Program-made: the position numbers and the translations under genes
DNA from: Elusimicrobiota bacterium
GTDB lineage: Bacteria; Elusimicrobiota; Elusimicrobia; UBA1565; UBA9628
Length of the DNA: 64,000 bases
NCBI GenBank assembly: GCA_028868375.1
Contig: JAGWUP010000005.1
Coordinates: forward strand, 124,001-188,000
Direction of reading: 5' to 3'
Part shown: positions 41,120 through 49,906 of the stretch, piece by piece
Layout: each line of letters opens with the position of its first letter
How positions within the stretch are numbered: the first letter of the stretch is position 1
The notes under the pieces: model-generated
Seen by the model: only the letters and a program-made list of their open reading frames with translations
The model's database searches: none
Told to the model about the DNA's origin: nothing

Positions 41120-42631
41120 GTGGGCCTGCTGGCGGCGGCGCTGCTGCTCATCGCGATCAACGGCGGCTTCGTGGTGACGGAGTACGCCTTGCTGCGCGTG
41201 CGCTCCTCAAAGCTCGAGCTGCTGGCTCGGCGCGGCAGCGCCGAGGCCGTTTCCGTCCAAGACTTGCTGGGCTGCCTGGACCGCTATCTGGCCGCCATCC
41301 AGGTCGGCCTGACCTTGGTGGCGCTGGCATTAGGCTCCACCGCGGAGCCGGCGCTGGCCGCCTTTCTCGAGCGGACGTTGCGGCGTTTCGGGGCGGCGCC
41401 GCTGCCGTCTCCCTATCTGGCCGGCCTGGCCTTCGGCCTCGCCCTGGGGCTTTTGGCCTTCGTGCAGATCGTCTTTGGGGAATTGATCCCGCGCGCGATC
41501 GGAATCCAGAAGGCCGAGACGGTCAGTCTTTGGGCCGCCAAGCCGCTGCGTCTCTTCGCCAGGCTCGTCGGCCTGCCGGTGGCCCTGATGTCGGCCTGCT
41601 CGACCTCGGCGCTGCGCCTGCTGGGGCTCAAGCCGGCGGCGTCCTCAGAGAGCGTCCCCTCCGAGGAGGAGATGCGCATCCTGCTGGGCGAAACCCAGGA
41701 GAGGGGGGCGCTGCCGCTGGAGCGACTGCTGCTGCTGGAGAATCTCTTCGATCTCGGCTCGGCGAAGGTGTCGGAGGCGATGATTCCGCGGGACCGCATC
41801 GTCTATCTTTCCCTCTCCAGGCCGTGGGAGGAGAACCTCGCCCTCATCCGCGCCAGGCGCTTCTCCCGCTATCCGCTCTGCCGCGCCGGCCTGGACACGC
41901 CCTTGGGCTTCGTCCACGTCAAGGACCTCGTGCTTCGCCCGGAGCTGGGCCTGGGGGCTCCGGACCTCGAGGGCGCGCGCCGCGACCTGCCCGAGGTCGG
42001 CGAGGGCGACGCCCTGGAGCGGCTGCTCAAGATATTTCCCGATAAGGGCGTGCAGATGGCCCTCGTTCGCGACGCCGCCGGCAGGGTTTGCGGCTTGCTG
42101 ACTCTGGAGGACGTCATCGAGGAGCTGGTCGGGGAGGTGCACGACGAGTTCGACCTGCCGGAGGCCTGGTCCTTCATGGACGTCGTCGTGCCGCAGGCAG
42201 TGGCGGTGGGCTTGCCCGCCGCGGATCGCAGAGAGGCCATTGTCGGGCTGCTCGAGCGCCTGGCCGCGGCGGAACCTTCCCTCAAGGTCGCGGAGGCCCT
42301 GGATGTCGTCTGGGAGCGCGAGCTCAAGCTCTCCAGCGCCGTCGGCCGCGGCGTCGCCGTGCCGCACGGCCGCTTGCCGGGGCTCAAGCGCCCTCTGGCG
42401 GCCGTCGGGCGCTTCGCGCGCCCGCTGCCCTTCTCCAGCCCCGACAACGTCCCGGTGCGCTTGATCTTCCTCATCCTGACGCCCGCCCAGACCCCGGTCA
42501 TCCAGTTGAAAATCCTCGGCCGCATCGCCGCTCTGGTCACCAACGAGACCCTGCGCCGCAAGCTGCTCCGGGCCAAGACGGGGGAAACCCTTCTGGAGCT
42601 GCTGCGCACCGCCGATACCCTGCTGGCGTAG
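41120..42631 (+). CDS. DUF21-CBS membrane protein fused to PTS EIIA-like domain
   Basis: 503 residues from GTG 41120. Order: a DUF21/CNNM transmembrane domain (1-170, with NGGFVVTEYALLRVRSSKLE and FGELIPRAIG), a CBS pair (about 215-335, RFSRYPLC, GFVHVKDL, GLLTLEDVIEELVGE), then a type-2 PTS EIIA domain (about 360-500) with the phospho-acceptor motif VAVPHGRLPGL (His416) and PVRLIFLILTPAQ. The family (CorC/HlyC, CNNM) transports or senses Mg2+ or other ions. A PTS-type His domain fused to it suggests control by phosphotransfer. GTG lies 6 nt after a TATAAT. Confidence 0.85.
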   Translation: MGLLAAALLLIAINGGFVVTEYALLRVRSSKLELLARRGSAEAVSVQDLLGCLDRYLAAIQVGLTLVALALGSTAEPALAAFLERTLRRFGAAPLPSPYLAGLAFGLALGLLAFVQIVFGELIPRAIGIQKAETVSLWAAKPLRLFARLVGLPVALMSACSTSALRLLGLKPAASSESVPSEEEMRILLGETQERGALPLERLLLLENLFDLGSAKVSEAMIPRDRIVYLSLSRPWEENLALIRARRFSRYPLCRAGLDTPLGFVHVKDLVLRPELGLGAPDLEGARRDLPEVGEGDALERLLKIFPDKGVQMALVRDAAGRVCGLLTLEDVIEELVGEVHDEFDLPEAWSFMDVVVPQAVAVGLPAADRREAIVGLLERLAAAEPSLKVAEALDVVWERELKLSSAVGRGVAVPHGRLPGLKRPLAAVGRFARPLPFSSPDNVPVRLIFLILTPAQTPVIQLKILGRIAALVTNETLRRKLLRAKTGETLLELLRTADTLLA

Positions 42632-42648
42632 TCAGGGCGCTCTCGCTT

Positions 42649-42657
42649 TGGTATCAT
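42649..42657 (+). promoter_or_regulatory. Extended -10 of hemE
   Basis: TGG-TATCAT; the hexamer 42652-42657 ends 5 nt before ATG 42663, predicting a leaderless hemE-hemY-rlmN transcript. Confidence 0.55.
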
Positions 42658-42662
42658 CAGTC

Positions 42663-43691
42663 ATGGCCCCCGCCGACGGCCGCTTCCTGCGCGCCTGCCG
42701 CCGCCAGACCGTCGACAAGACGCCGGTCTGGTTCATGCGCCAGGCCGGGCGCTACATGAAGGAGTACCGCGAATTGCGGCGGCGCCACTCCATCCTCAAG
42801 CTGGCCAAGACCCCGAAGCTGGCCTGCGAGGTCACCCTGCAGCCGGCGCGGGCGATGCCCGTCGACGCGGCCATCATCTTCGCCGACATCCTGCTGCCGG
42901 TCGAGCCGATGGGCGTGCGCCTGGCCTTTAAGCCCGGTCCCAGGCTCTCGCCGGCCGTGCGCTCGGCGGCGGACGTCGAGCGCCTGCGAGACTTCGATCC
43001 GGCCTCGGCCCTGGGCTTCGTGCCGGAGGCGATCCGCCTGTGCGTCGAGCGCTTGGGGCCGACGCCGCTGATCGGCTTCGCCGGGGCGCCCTTCACCCTG
43101 GCCTCCTACTTGATCGAGGGGCAGCCCTCGGCGCATTTCATCCGGACCAAGACCTTTATGCAGGCCCAGCCCAAGGCTTGGGACAAGTTGATGAGAAAGA
43201 TACGCCGGATCACGGCCGACTACCTGTGCGCCCAGGTCGCCGCGGGGGCCAGCGCGGTCCAGCTCTTCGACAGCTGGATCGGGGCCTTGTCGCCGGAGCA
43301 GTATCGCGGGTTCGTGCGCCCCCACTCGGCCTACGTCATCGAGGAGGTGCGGCGGCGGACGGCGGCGCCGGTGATCCACTTCGGGACCGGGACCTCCGGC
43401 TTTCTCGAGGATTTCGCGCAGGCGGGCGGAGAGGTGATCGGCGTGGACTGGCGCATCGACTTGGGGCGGGCCTTCCGCCGCCTGGGACCGTCCCGGGCGG
43501 TGCAGGGCAATCTCGATCCGGTCATGCTCCTGGGGCCGAAGGCGGCATTGCGCAGCGAGGTGTTCCGCCTGCTGGAACAAGCGAAAAACCGCCGCGGCTT
43601 CATCTTCAACCTCGGCCACGGCATCCTGCCCGAGACGCCGTTCGAGAACGTGGCCGCCGTGGTCGACTGGGTGCATCGGGGGCTGGACTGA
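42663..43691 (+). CDS. hemE: Uroporphyrinogen decarboxylase
   Basis: 342 residues, the usual length. Signatures PVWFMRQAGRYMKEYRE (active-site entry with substrate-binding Arg residues), IIFADIL with the conserved Asp, GFAGAPFTLASYLIEG and NLGHGILPETP are all intact. It decarboxylates uroporphyrinogen III to coproporphyrinogen III in heme synthesis. The stop overlaps the next start as TGATG, so it is co-translated with the oxidase. Confidence 0.97.
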   Translation: MAPADGRFLRACRRQTVDKTPVWFMRQAGRYMKEYRELRRRHSILKLAKTPKLACEVTLQPARAMPVDAAIIFADILLPVEPMGVRLAFKPGPRLSPAVRSAADVERLRDFDPASALGFVPEAIRLCVERLGPTPLIGFAGAPFTLASYLIEGQPSAHFIRTKTFMQAQPKAWDKLMRKIRRITADYLCAQVAAGASAVQLFDSWIGALSPEQYRGFVRPHSAYVIEEVRRRTAAPVIHFGTGTSGFLEDFAQAGGEVIGVDWRIDLGRAFRRLGPSRAVQGNLDPVMLLGPKAALRSEVFRLLEQAKNRRGFIFNLGHGILPETPFENVAAVVDWVHRGLD

Positions 43692-45124
43692 TGGGCGGCA
43701 GGGCGGCGCCGAGGGTCGCGGTGCTGGGGGGCGGAATCACCGGCCTGACGGCCGCCTACGAGCTGCTCCGGCTTTCGGCCCGGCAGGGGCGCGCGCTCGA
43801 GCTGACCCTGCTCGAGGGCTCCGGGCGCCTGGGCGGAAAAATCCACACCGAGGTTCGCGAGGGGGCCGTCATCGAGGCCGGCCCGGATTCCTTCATCACC
43901 TTGAAGCCCCATGCCCTGGAGCTCGTTCGGGAGCTGGGCTTGGCGGGCGAGCTGGTCAAGACCAGCTCGGGGCCGAACACGATCTGGGTCTGCTCCGGCG
44001 GCAGGCTGCGCGCCATGCCGGACGGCATGGGCATGCTGCCCACGCGTCTGGTGCCCTTCGTCCTGTCCGATCTCATGTCCTGGCGCGGCAAGCTGCGGAT
44101 GCTGGGAGAGCCGCTGGTGCCGGTGTCGGCGGGGCATGAGGACGAGTCCCTGGCCGCCTTCGTCCGTCGCCGGCTGGGCGCGGAGGCCCTGGAGACGGTT
44201 TTGGGTCCCATGCTGGCTGGCATCTACGCCGGAGACGCCGAGCAGATGTCGCTTCGCAGCACCTTCCCGCAGCTCAAGGAGATGGAGCGGCGCGGGGGGC
44301 TGTTGCGCTCCCTGTGGAGCTCCTCCGGCAAGGCCAAGCCCGCCGCGCAGGACACCACGCTGTTCATGACCCTGCGCGGGGGCTTGGAGAGCTTGGTCGA
44401 GGCGCTGGCCAAGCGGCTGCCGCCGGGCTGCGCCAGGACCGGCCTTCCGGCGCAGGGCTTGCGGCGGCGCGCCGAGCGCTGGGTCGTCTCGACTTCCGCC
44501 GGGGCTCTCGAGTTCGACGGGGTGATCTCGGCGCTGCCGGCCAATCAGTTGGCGAAGGTCGTCGCCGACCAGGACCTCGAATTGTCCTGCGTGCTGGGCG
44601 AGATCCCCTTCGCCTCCACCGCCACCGTCTCGACGCTGTTCGACAAGAAGGGCTTTCCGCATCCCTTGAACGGCTTCGGCTTTCTGGTGCCGCGCGGGGA
44701 GCGCCGCAGCGTGGCGGCGGCTACGTTCAGCTCGACCAAGTTCCCGAGCCGGGCGGGCGAGGACAGCGTGCTCATCCGCTCCTTTCTGGGAGGGGTGGGC
44801 CGCGAGGCCTACGCCGAGATGGACGACGACACCGGCATCGCGCGCGCCGCGCGGCAGGACCTGCGCGAGCTTTTGGGCTTGGGCGAGCTGCATCCGCGCT
44901 TGACGCGGACCTTCCGCTTCACCAAGGCCAACCCCCAGTACACCGTCGGCCACGAGTACCGCATCAAGCGCCTCTCCTCCTGCCTGCGCGGCCATCCCGG
45001 CCTGGCCTTGGCCGGCTGCTCCTACAATGGCGTCGGCGTTCCCGATTGCGTGCGCTCCGGCCGGCAGGCCGCCGAGCGCCTGCTCAAGTTCCTGTCGAGC
45101 GGCGCTCCGGCCGGGGTCTGCTGA
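43691..45124 (+). CDS. hemY: HemY-type FAD-dependent (copro/proto)porphyrinogen oxidase
   Basis: 477 residues. N-terminal FAD-binding VAVLGGGITGLTAAYEL, LLEGSGRLGGKI and EAGPDSFI; a middle substrate domain; and a C-terminal GLALAGCSYNGVGVPDCVRS typical of the HemY clade. It oxidises coproporphyrinogen III or protoporphyrinogen IX with O2, implying at least microaerobic heme synthesis. Which substrate is used (protoporphyrin or coproporphyrin route) cannot be told here because no ferrochelatase or HemQ is nearby. It follows hemE with a 1-bp overlap. Confidence 0.93.
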   Translation: MGGRAAPRVAVLGGGITGLTAAYELLRLSARQGRALELTLLEGSGRLGGKIHTEVREGAVIEAGPDSFITLKPHALELVRELGLAGELVKTSSGPNTIWVCSGGRLRAMPDGMGMLPTRLVPFVLSDLMSWRGKLRMLGEPLVPVSAGHEDESLAAFVRRRLGAEALETVLGPMLAGIYAGDAEQMSLRSTFPQLKEMERRGGLLRSLWSSSGKAKPAAQDTTLFMTLRGGLESLVEALAKRLPPGCARTGLPAQGLRRRAERWVVSTSAGALEFDGVISALPANQLAKVVADQDLELSCVLGEIPFASTATVSTLFDKKGFPHPLNGFGFLVPRGERRSVAAATFSSTKFPSRAGEDSVLIRSFLGGVGREAYAEMDDDTGIARAARQDLRELLGLGELHPRLTRTFRFTKANPQYTVGHEYRIKRLSSCLRGHPGLALAGCSYNGVGVPDCVRSGRQAAERLLKFLSSGAPAGVC

Positions 45125-45135
45125 GCGGCGGCGCG

Positions 45136-46176
45136 ATGGAGCTTGCGCGCGCGGCGGCCGTCCTGGAGGAGCTGCGGGCTCCCGCCTTCCGCCTGGAGCA
45201 GTTGCGGCGCGCCGTCTTCGACGAGGCCGTCGCCTCCTATCAGGGCATCGCCGTCCTGCCCGCGCAATTGCGCCGCGACCTGGAGGCGCGCTTGCCTCTC
45301 CTCAGCCTTTCGGTCCGCAAAGTGGCGATCTCGGCGGATCGCCGAGCCCGCAAGGCCCTGCTCGGCCTGGCGGACGGGAAAGTGATCGAGACCGTCTTGC
45401 TGCGCCCCAGCCCCACCCGTTGGACGACCTGCGTCTCCACCCAGGTCGGCTGCGCCATCGGCTGCACCTTCTGCGCCACGGGCTTGATGGGATTGTCCCG
45501 CAGCCTGACGCCGGAGGAGATCACCGACCAGGTCCTCTTCTGGCGCCAGTACATGCGCTCGGAAGGCCTCGAGGGGCGGCTGGACAACGTGGTCTACATG
45601 GGCATGGGCGAGCCTTTCGCGGCCTATGAGAGCATGGCCGAGAGCCTGCGGCGCCTGCTCGACCAGAAGCAGTTCGGCATCGGGGCCCGCCATATTTCCG
45701 TGTCCACCTCCGGCCTGGCGCCCCAGATCGAGCGCTTCGCCCGCGATTTTCCCCAGGTCAATCTCGCCTTGTCGCTGCACTCCGCCGACGAGAAGCTGCG
45801 CTCGGATTTGGTGCCGGTCAACCGGGCCTTTCCTCTGGCGCGCTTGTCCCAGGCCGTCGGAAAGTACCTCTCGCTGACGCGGCGCAAGGTTTTCCTCGAG
45901 TACGTGCTGCTGGGAGGAGAAAACGACGGCGCCGATTCGGCGCGGCAGTTGGTCGCCTGGATCAAGGCCACCGGTCCCCGCGAACTGTTGCACGTCAATC
46001 TGATTCTGTTCAACGAGACGGCCACCCGCCACCGGGCCTCGACGGAGCCGCTCGCCCGGCGTTTCCAGGCCTTGCTGCTGGGCGAGGGCATCAAGGCGAC
46101 GCTGCGCCAGAACCTCGGCCGGGATATCGAGGGAGCCTGCGGCCAGTTGGTGGTGGCGGGCGGGGAGGGACGATGA
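45136..46176 (+). CDS. rlmN: 23S rRNA (A2503-C2)/tRNA A37 methyltransferase RlmN
   Basis: 346 residues. The radical SAM motif CAIGCTFC lies in QVGCAIGCTFCATG. YMGMGEP is intact, and the second catalytic Cys is in DIEGACGQL near the C-terminus. RlmN makes 2-methyladenosine on 23S rRNA and some tRNAs by a methyl-Cys intermediate. Start ATG 45136 lies 11 bp after the hemY stop. The stop overlaps the GAF-domain gene as ATGA. Confidence 0.95.
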   Translation: MELARAAAVLEELRAPAFRLEQLRRAVFDEAVASYQGIAVLPAQLRRDLEARLPLLSLSVRKVAISADRRARKALLGLADGKVIETVLLRPSPTRWTTCVSTQVGCAIGCTFCATGLMGLSRSLTPEEITDQVLFWRQYMRSEGLEGRLDNVVYMGMGEPFAAYESMAESLRRLLDQKQFGIGARHISVSTSGLAPQIERFARDFPQVNLALSLHSADEKLRSDLVPVNRAFPLARLSQAVGKYLSLTRRKVFLEYVLLGGENDGADSARQLVAWIKATGPRELLHVNLILFNETATRHRASTEPLARRFQALLLGEGIKATLRQNLGRDIEGACGQLVVAGGEGR

Positions 46177-46649
46177 TGGAGGATCCGGAGACCGGCGGCC
46201 GGCCGGCGCGCGCGCGCTACGACAAGGCGCGGCATCATCTGGAGCGGCGCTGGCGCCGGCGCCCGGAGCGGCATTGCGATCGGATGATGAGGGCTATCGT
46301 CGACGAGCTCTGGGCCCAGTTCGGCGCCGACACTTATTCTTGGTGCGGCTTCTACCTCCTCTCGCCGGACGGCTCGCGATGGGCCCAAGGCCACTGCCAG
46401 CCCCGGCCGGGACCCGAGACGCTGCCCTTGGACGGCCCCCGCGGCCGCGCGGCGCAGGGCAGCGTCATCGACGCCGGCGAGGGCGGCGGCTCCAGGATCT
46501 GCGTCCCGGTCCTCGATCAGCGGGGGGAAGCTTGGGCCATGCTCGCCGTCGAGAGCGCGCGTGCCGGAGCTTTCAACGAGGTGGACCGGCGCTGGCTGGA
46601 GCGCATGCTGAAGGCCTTGGCGCAATTGCCCCGGCCCTCCTCGCCGTAG
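46173..46649 (+). CDS. Small GAF-domain protein
   Basis: 158 residues: a basic N-terminal helix (PARARYDKARHHLERRWRRR) and one GAF domain (WCGFYLLSPDGSRWAQG, SRICVPVLDQRGEAWAMLAV). The WCGFYL start recalls free-methionine-R-sulfoxide reductases, but their catalytic Cys pattern is missing, so it is more likely a ligand- or redox-sensing domain. It overlaps rlmN by 4 bp and ends the hemE operon; a strong GC hairpin follows. Confidence 0.75.
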   Translation: MMEDPETGGRPARARYDKARHHLERRWRRRPERHCDRMMRAIVDELWAQFGADTYSWCGFYLLSPDGSRWAQGHCQPRPGPETLPLDGPRGRAAQGSVIDAGEGGGSRICVPVLDQRGEAWAMLAVESARAGAFNEVDRRWLERMLKALAQLPRPSSP

Positions 46650-46661
46650 GCTAGAAACGGG

Positions 46662-46692
46662 CCGGCCCCGCGGGAGGTGTTCGCGGGGCCGG
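46662..46692 (+). terminator. Hairpin after the hemE-hemY-rlmN-GAF operon
   Basis: CCGGCCCCGCG and CGCGGGGCCGG form a perfect 11-bp stem with a 9-nt loop just past the stop at 46649. The downstream T content is modest, so this is a probable but not perfect intrinsic terminator. Confidence 0.6.
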
Positions 46693-46790
46693 ATTGGGTT
46701 GAGGCTCTGTTGTCGCTCTTGTTGTCGCGCCGTTGTTCCGTCTTCGATTTCCAGCTTAGCCGAGCGGCGTTACGGGAAGATTGCGCGTCC

Positions 46791-48251
46791 ATGAAGAAAT
46801 TGTTAACGATCCTGGCCGCAGCGGCGCTCCCCGCCCTGGGCGGGACGCGGCGTATTCCCGCCGTGGCGGGCCGCTTCTATCCATCCAACCCGCGGAGCCT
46901 GGGGGCGCTGGTCTCGCGCGAGCTGGCCGCCGCCCCCGTCGTCGTCCTGCCGCCCAAAGCCAGGATCGTCGCCCTTCTGGTGCCGCATGCGGGGCTTGCC
47001 TACTCCGGCCGGATCGCCGCGCGCGCCTTCAAGCTGCTGCGCCGCGGGCGTTTCGATCACGTCGTGATCGTCGGGACCTGCCATTACAAGGAGCTGGCCG
47101 GGGCGGCCCTCTATCCGGGCGATTACGGAGTTCCGGGGGCCTATCTTCCGTTCGATTCCGCCCTGGCCGCGGCCCTGATGAAGGCCACTCCCCTGATCCG
47201 GGAGGACGCGGCCGCCCATCGCAAGGAGCACTCCATCGAGGTCGAGGTGCCGTTTCTGCGGCGCATGCTGGGCGGGGTTCCCACGACCGCCTTGGTCATG
47301 AACACCGAGGACCTGGATACCGCGCGCGCCGTCGGTTTGGCCCTGGCCCGAGTCTGCCGCAATCGGCGCGTGCTGCTGGTGGCCTCCTCCGATCTGTCCC
47401 ATTATCCCTCTGGGGGCGTGGCCGACGCCGTCGACGCCACGACCCTCGCCGCCTTGAGCAGCCTCGACCCCGCTTATTTTTGGCTGACGAACCGCTTCCT
47501 GATGAGCCGGGCCATTCCGGACTTGGCCGTCACCTACTGCGGCGAGGGGGCGGTCACCGCCGTGCTGACGGCGGCCAGGGAGCTGGGCGCCAACCGCCTC
47601 CGCGTGCTGGGGCGCATCAACTCCGGGGACGTGGTGCCGGAGCGCGATTATGGGCACGTCGTCGGCTACGCCGCGGCGGTCTTCACCCGGGAGCCGGGGC
47701 CGGTCCCCGCCCGATCGGCCCTGAGCGCCGCCGAGAAGGCCAGGCTCTTGTCGGCCGCGCGCGCGTCCGTGGCCGCCGCCGCCGCGGGCAAGGCCTTGGC
47801 CGCGCCCCTCTCCCGCGATCCGGCCCTCAATCTGCCCGCGGCCGTCTTCGTCACGCTGAGCTCCGGAAAGGACGGCGCGCTGCGCGGCTGCATCGGAACG
47901 ACGAGGCCGGAGGAGGGGCTGCTGGAGGCCGTGATCCGGCGCGCCGCCGCGGCGGCGCGGGACCCCCGCTTGCGACCGGTCTCGGCGGCGGAAGCGTCTT
48001 CCTTAAAGATCGAGATCGCCGTGCTCTCGCCCCTGCGGGTCACGACGGCCGAGCGGATCGAGCCGGGCCAAGGGGTCGACGTGGAGCGCGACGGGCGCGA
48101 GGGGGTGCTGCTTCCCTCCGTCTGGAGCCGGCTGCCGGAGAAGAGCCGCTTTCTTGAGCTGCTCTGCAGCCAGAAAGCCGGGTTGGAGCCGGAGTGCTGG
48201 AAGCGCGGCGCGGTCCTGCGGACCTTCTCGGTGGCGCGCTTCGGGGACTAG
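46791..48251 (+). CDS. MEMO-AMMECR1 fusion protein (AmmeMemoRadiSam B+A)
   Basis: 486 residues from ATG 46791, with a signal-peptide-like start (MKKLLTILAAAALPALGG). The first part is a MEMO domain: PAVAGRFYPSNP, VPHAGLAYSGRIAARAFK, GTCHYK, HSIEVEVPFLRRML, SSDLSHYPS, GDVVPERDYGHVVGY, with His residues that can bind metal. The second part (about 310-480) is AMMECR1 (AVFVTLSSGKDGALRGCIGT). In many genomes the A and B proteins are separate and sit with a radical SAM protein; here they are fused and the radical SAM partner is not adjacent. The role is unknown. Confidence 0.9.
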   Translation: MKKLLTILAAAALPALGGTRRIPAVAGRFYPSNPRSLGALVSRELAAAPVVVLPPKARIVALLVPHAGLAYSGRIAARAFKLLRRGRFDHVVIVGTCHYKELAGAALYPGDYGVPGAYLPFDSALAAALMKATPLIREDAAAHRKEHSIEVEVPFLRRMLGGVPTTALVMNTEDLDTARAVGLALARVCRNRRVLLVASSDLSHYPSGGVADAVDATTLAALSSLDPAYFWLTNRFLMSRAIPDLAVTYCGEGAVTAVLTAARELGANRLRVLGRINSGDVVPERDYGHVVGYAAAVFTREPGPVPARSALSAAEKARLLSAARASVAAAAAGKALAAPLSRDPALNLPAAVFVTLSSGKDGALRGCIGTTRPEEGLLEAVIRRAAAAARDPRLRPVSAAEASSLKIEIAVLSPLRVTTAERIEPGQGVDVERDGREGVLLPSVWSRLPEKSRFLELLCSQKAGLEPECWKRGAVLRTFSVARFGD

Positions 48252-48262
48252 ACGTTATTTAG

Positions 48263-48268
48263 TACACT
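48263..48268 (+). promoter_or_regulatory. -10 of the HEAT-ExbBD-TonB operon
   Basis: TACACT with a 6-nt gap to ATG 48275; leaderless geometry. Confidence 0.5.
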
Positions 48269-48274
48269 GCGACC

Positions 48275-49906
48275 ATGGCGGCCAAGACGTTGGCCTGGAT
48301 TCTTCCGGCGGCCTTGCTGGCCGCTTGCGCTCCGCTGCCCCCGGTTGACGGCGTCCCGGCCGCTCCCTCGGCGGCGGGGAGCGCTTCCAAGCCGGCCAAG
48401 ACCGGAAAGACCGATCCCGCCATCACCAGCGCCCTGGTCAATTTGCTGCAGAACGAGGACCGGGAGAAGGTCGACCTGACGCAGGCCCAGGGCACGCCCT
48501 TGGGCGACATCCTCGTCGTCGGCTCGCCGATCGGCTACGCCCTGCGCAACCGCTACCTGAACATCGGCATTCCGATCGCCGAGGGCCTCTCGCGCGACAC
48601 CGATCCGGATTTGCGCGCCAAGCTGGTCGAGATGGCCCGCTGGGAGCGCGATCCGGAGGTGCGCTCCGGGGCCTTGGTGGCCCTGGCGCGCCAGCGGCGG
48701 CTCGACGACCTGCGGGTTTTCAACGAGGCCCTGACCAACATAGACCCAGCGGTCCGCTTCGGCGCCATGGAGGCCTTCACGGTCTGGGGGCATCCCGCGC
48801 AGGCGCTGCCGCTGCTGTCCGCGGCGGCGGAGCGCGACCATGAGCCGATCCTCAAGGTCTACGCGGCCTCCGCCATCGCCAAGCTTGGCGACAAGAGCGG
48901 GCTGTTGCGCCTGCGCTCCTTCCTGGACGATCCCTCCTGGCTGGTGCGGGCCATGGCGGCGCGCTACCTGGGCGATTATGGGACGGCGGAGGATTACGGG
49001 CTTCTGGTCGGCCGGATAGGACGGGAGCAGACCAACGACTTCACCTCCGCCGAGTTCTGCATCGCCGCGCTGAAGCTGTTTCCAAAGACCGTGCCGCCCC
49101 AGCAGGCCTCCGCGCCGCAGCAGGCCTCGCAACAGGACGCCAACCCCGAGCCGCCCGTGCCGTTGGGAGACGACACCCTGGTCATCACCGCGCCCCGATT
49201 GAAGATCCATGCCGAAGGCCTCGATCCGCAGATCAACGCGACGCTGCTGCGGCTGCTGCAGCAGCGCATGGACTCCCGTCCGGGGGCGCTGGAAGCCAGC
49301 GATCCCTCCCTCCAGGCGCTCAACAACCTGACGACCTTGACGGGCTATGGCTTGAAGACGCGCTACACGGAGCTAGGCTTCCTGCTGACGGAGGGGCTGG
49401 CCGGGGTCAAGGACTATCAGCTGGCCCAGGAGCTGGAGAACGTCGCCAAGCTCGGCTCCAACGTCCAGACGCGCGCGGCCGCGATGGTCGCCCTGGCCTA
49501 CACCCACGACCTGCAATACCTTTCCTTGTTCCAAGGCGCCGGGCAGGATCCCAACATCACGGTCCGCTTCGGCGCCCTAGAGGCCCTGCTGACCCTGGGC
49601 GATCCCTCCGTGCAGCTTCTGGTCTCGAACATCGCGCGGACCGATCCCTCGATCGTCGTCCAGCTCTATGCCGCCGCGGCGGATTGGAAGATGGGGGACA
49701 TCTACGGGCGAGAGATACTCCTGCGCCACTATCAAGACAACGATTGGTTCGTCCGCGCCATGGCCGACCATTACCTGGGCGAGCTCGGGGGCGGCGACGA
49801 GTACGACCGTCTCTTTACGCAGCTGACCGGCGAGGACAATCCGCAGGCCAAGGCCGAGCTCTGCTCCGCCTTGGCGCGGCTGCAGCGCTTCAAGGAGGGG
49901 GACTGA
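48275..49906 (+). CDS. HEAT-repeat lipoprotein
   Basis: 543 residues. The N-terminus ends in a lipobox (ALLAACAP, lipid-modified Cys about residue 18). The rest is HEAT-like helical repeats (DPEVRSGALVALARQ, DPAVRFGAMEAF, DDPSWLVRAMAARYLGDYG). It is an internal duplication: a first block (about 50-270) and a second (about 320-540) share RYLNIGIPIAEGL/RYTELGFLLTEGL and PSWLVRAMAARYLG/NDWFVRAMADHYLG, separated by a Gln/Ala/Pro linker. It probably scaffolds envelope complexes; the next genes are exbB, exbD and tonB, reached through a TGATG overlap. Confidence 0.85.
   Translation: MAAKTLAWILPAALLAACAPLPPVDGVPAAPSAAGSASKPAKTGKTDPAITSALVNLLQNEDREKVDLTQAQGTPLGDILVVGSPIGYALRNRYLNIGIPIAEGLSRDTDPDLRAKLVEMARWERDPEVRSGALVALARQRRLDDLRVFNEALTNIDPAVRFGAMEAFTVWGHPAQALPLLSAAAERDHEPILKVYAASAIAKLGDKSGLLRLRSFLDDPSWLVRAMAARYLGDYGTAEDYGLLVGRIGREQTNDFTSAEFCIAALKLFPKTVPPQQASAPQQASQQDANPEPPVPLGDDTLVITAPRLKIHAEGLDPQINATLLRLLQQRMDSRPGALEASDPSLQALNNLTTLTGYGLKTRYTELGFLLTEGLAGVKDYQLAQELENVAKLGSNVQTRAAAMVALAYTHDLQYLSLFQGAGQDPNITVRFGALEALLTLGDPSVQLLVSNIARTDPSIVVQLYAAAADWKMGDIYGREILLRHYQDNDWFVRAMADHYLGELGGGDEYDRLFTQLTGEDNPQAKAELCSALARLQRFKEGD

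Noticed and set aside
46173-46649. Free methionine-R-sulfoxide reductase
   Set aside because: The GAF start resembles the family, but the catalytic cysteine pattern is absent.
45136-48251. RlmN as the radical SAM partner of the MEMO-AMMECR1 protein
   Set aside because: The radical SAM protein beside it has full RlmN signatures, including the second catalytic Cys, and is separated from the fusion gene by a strong terminator hairpin; proximity is probably coincidental.
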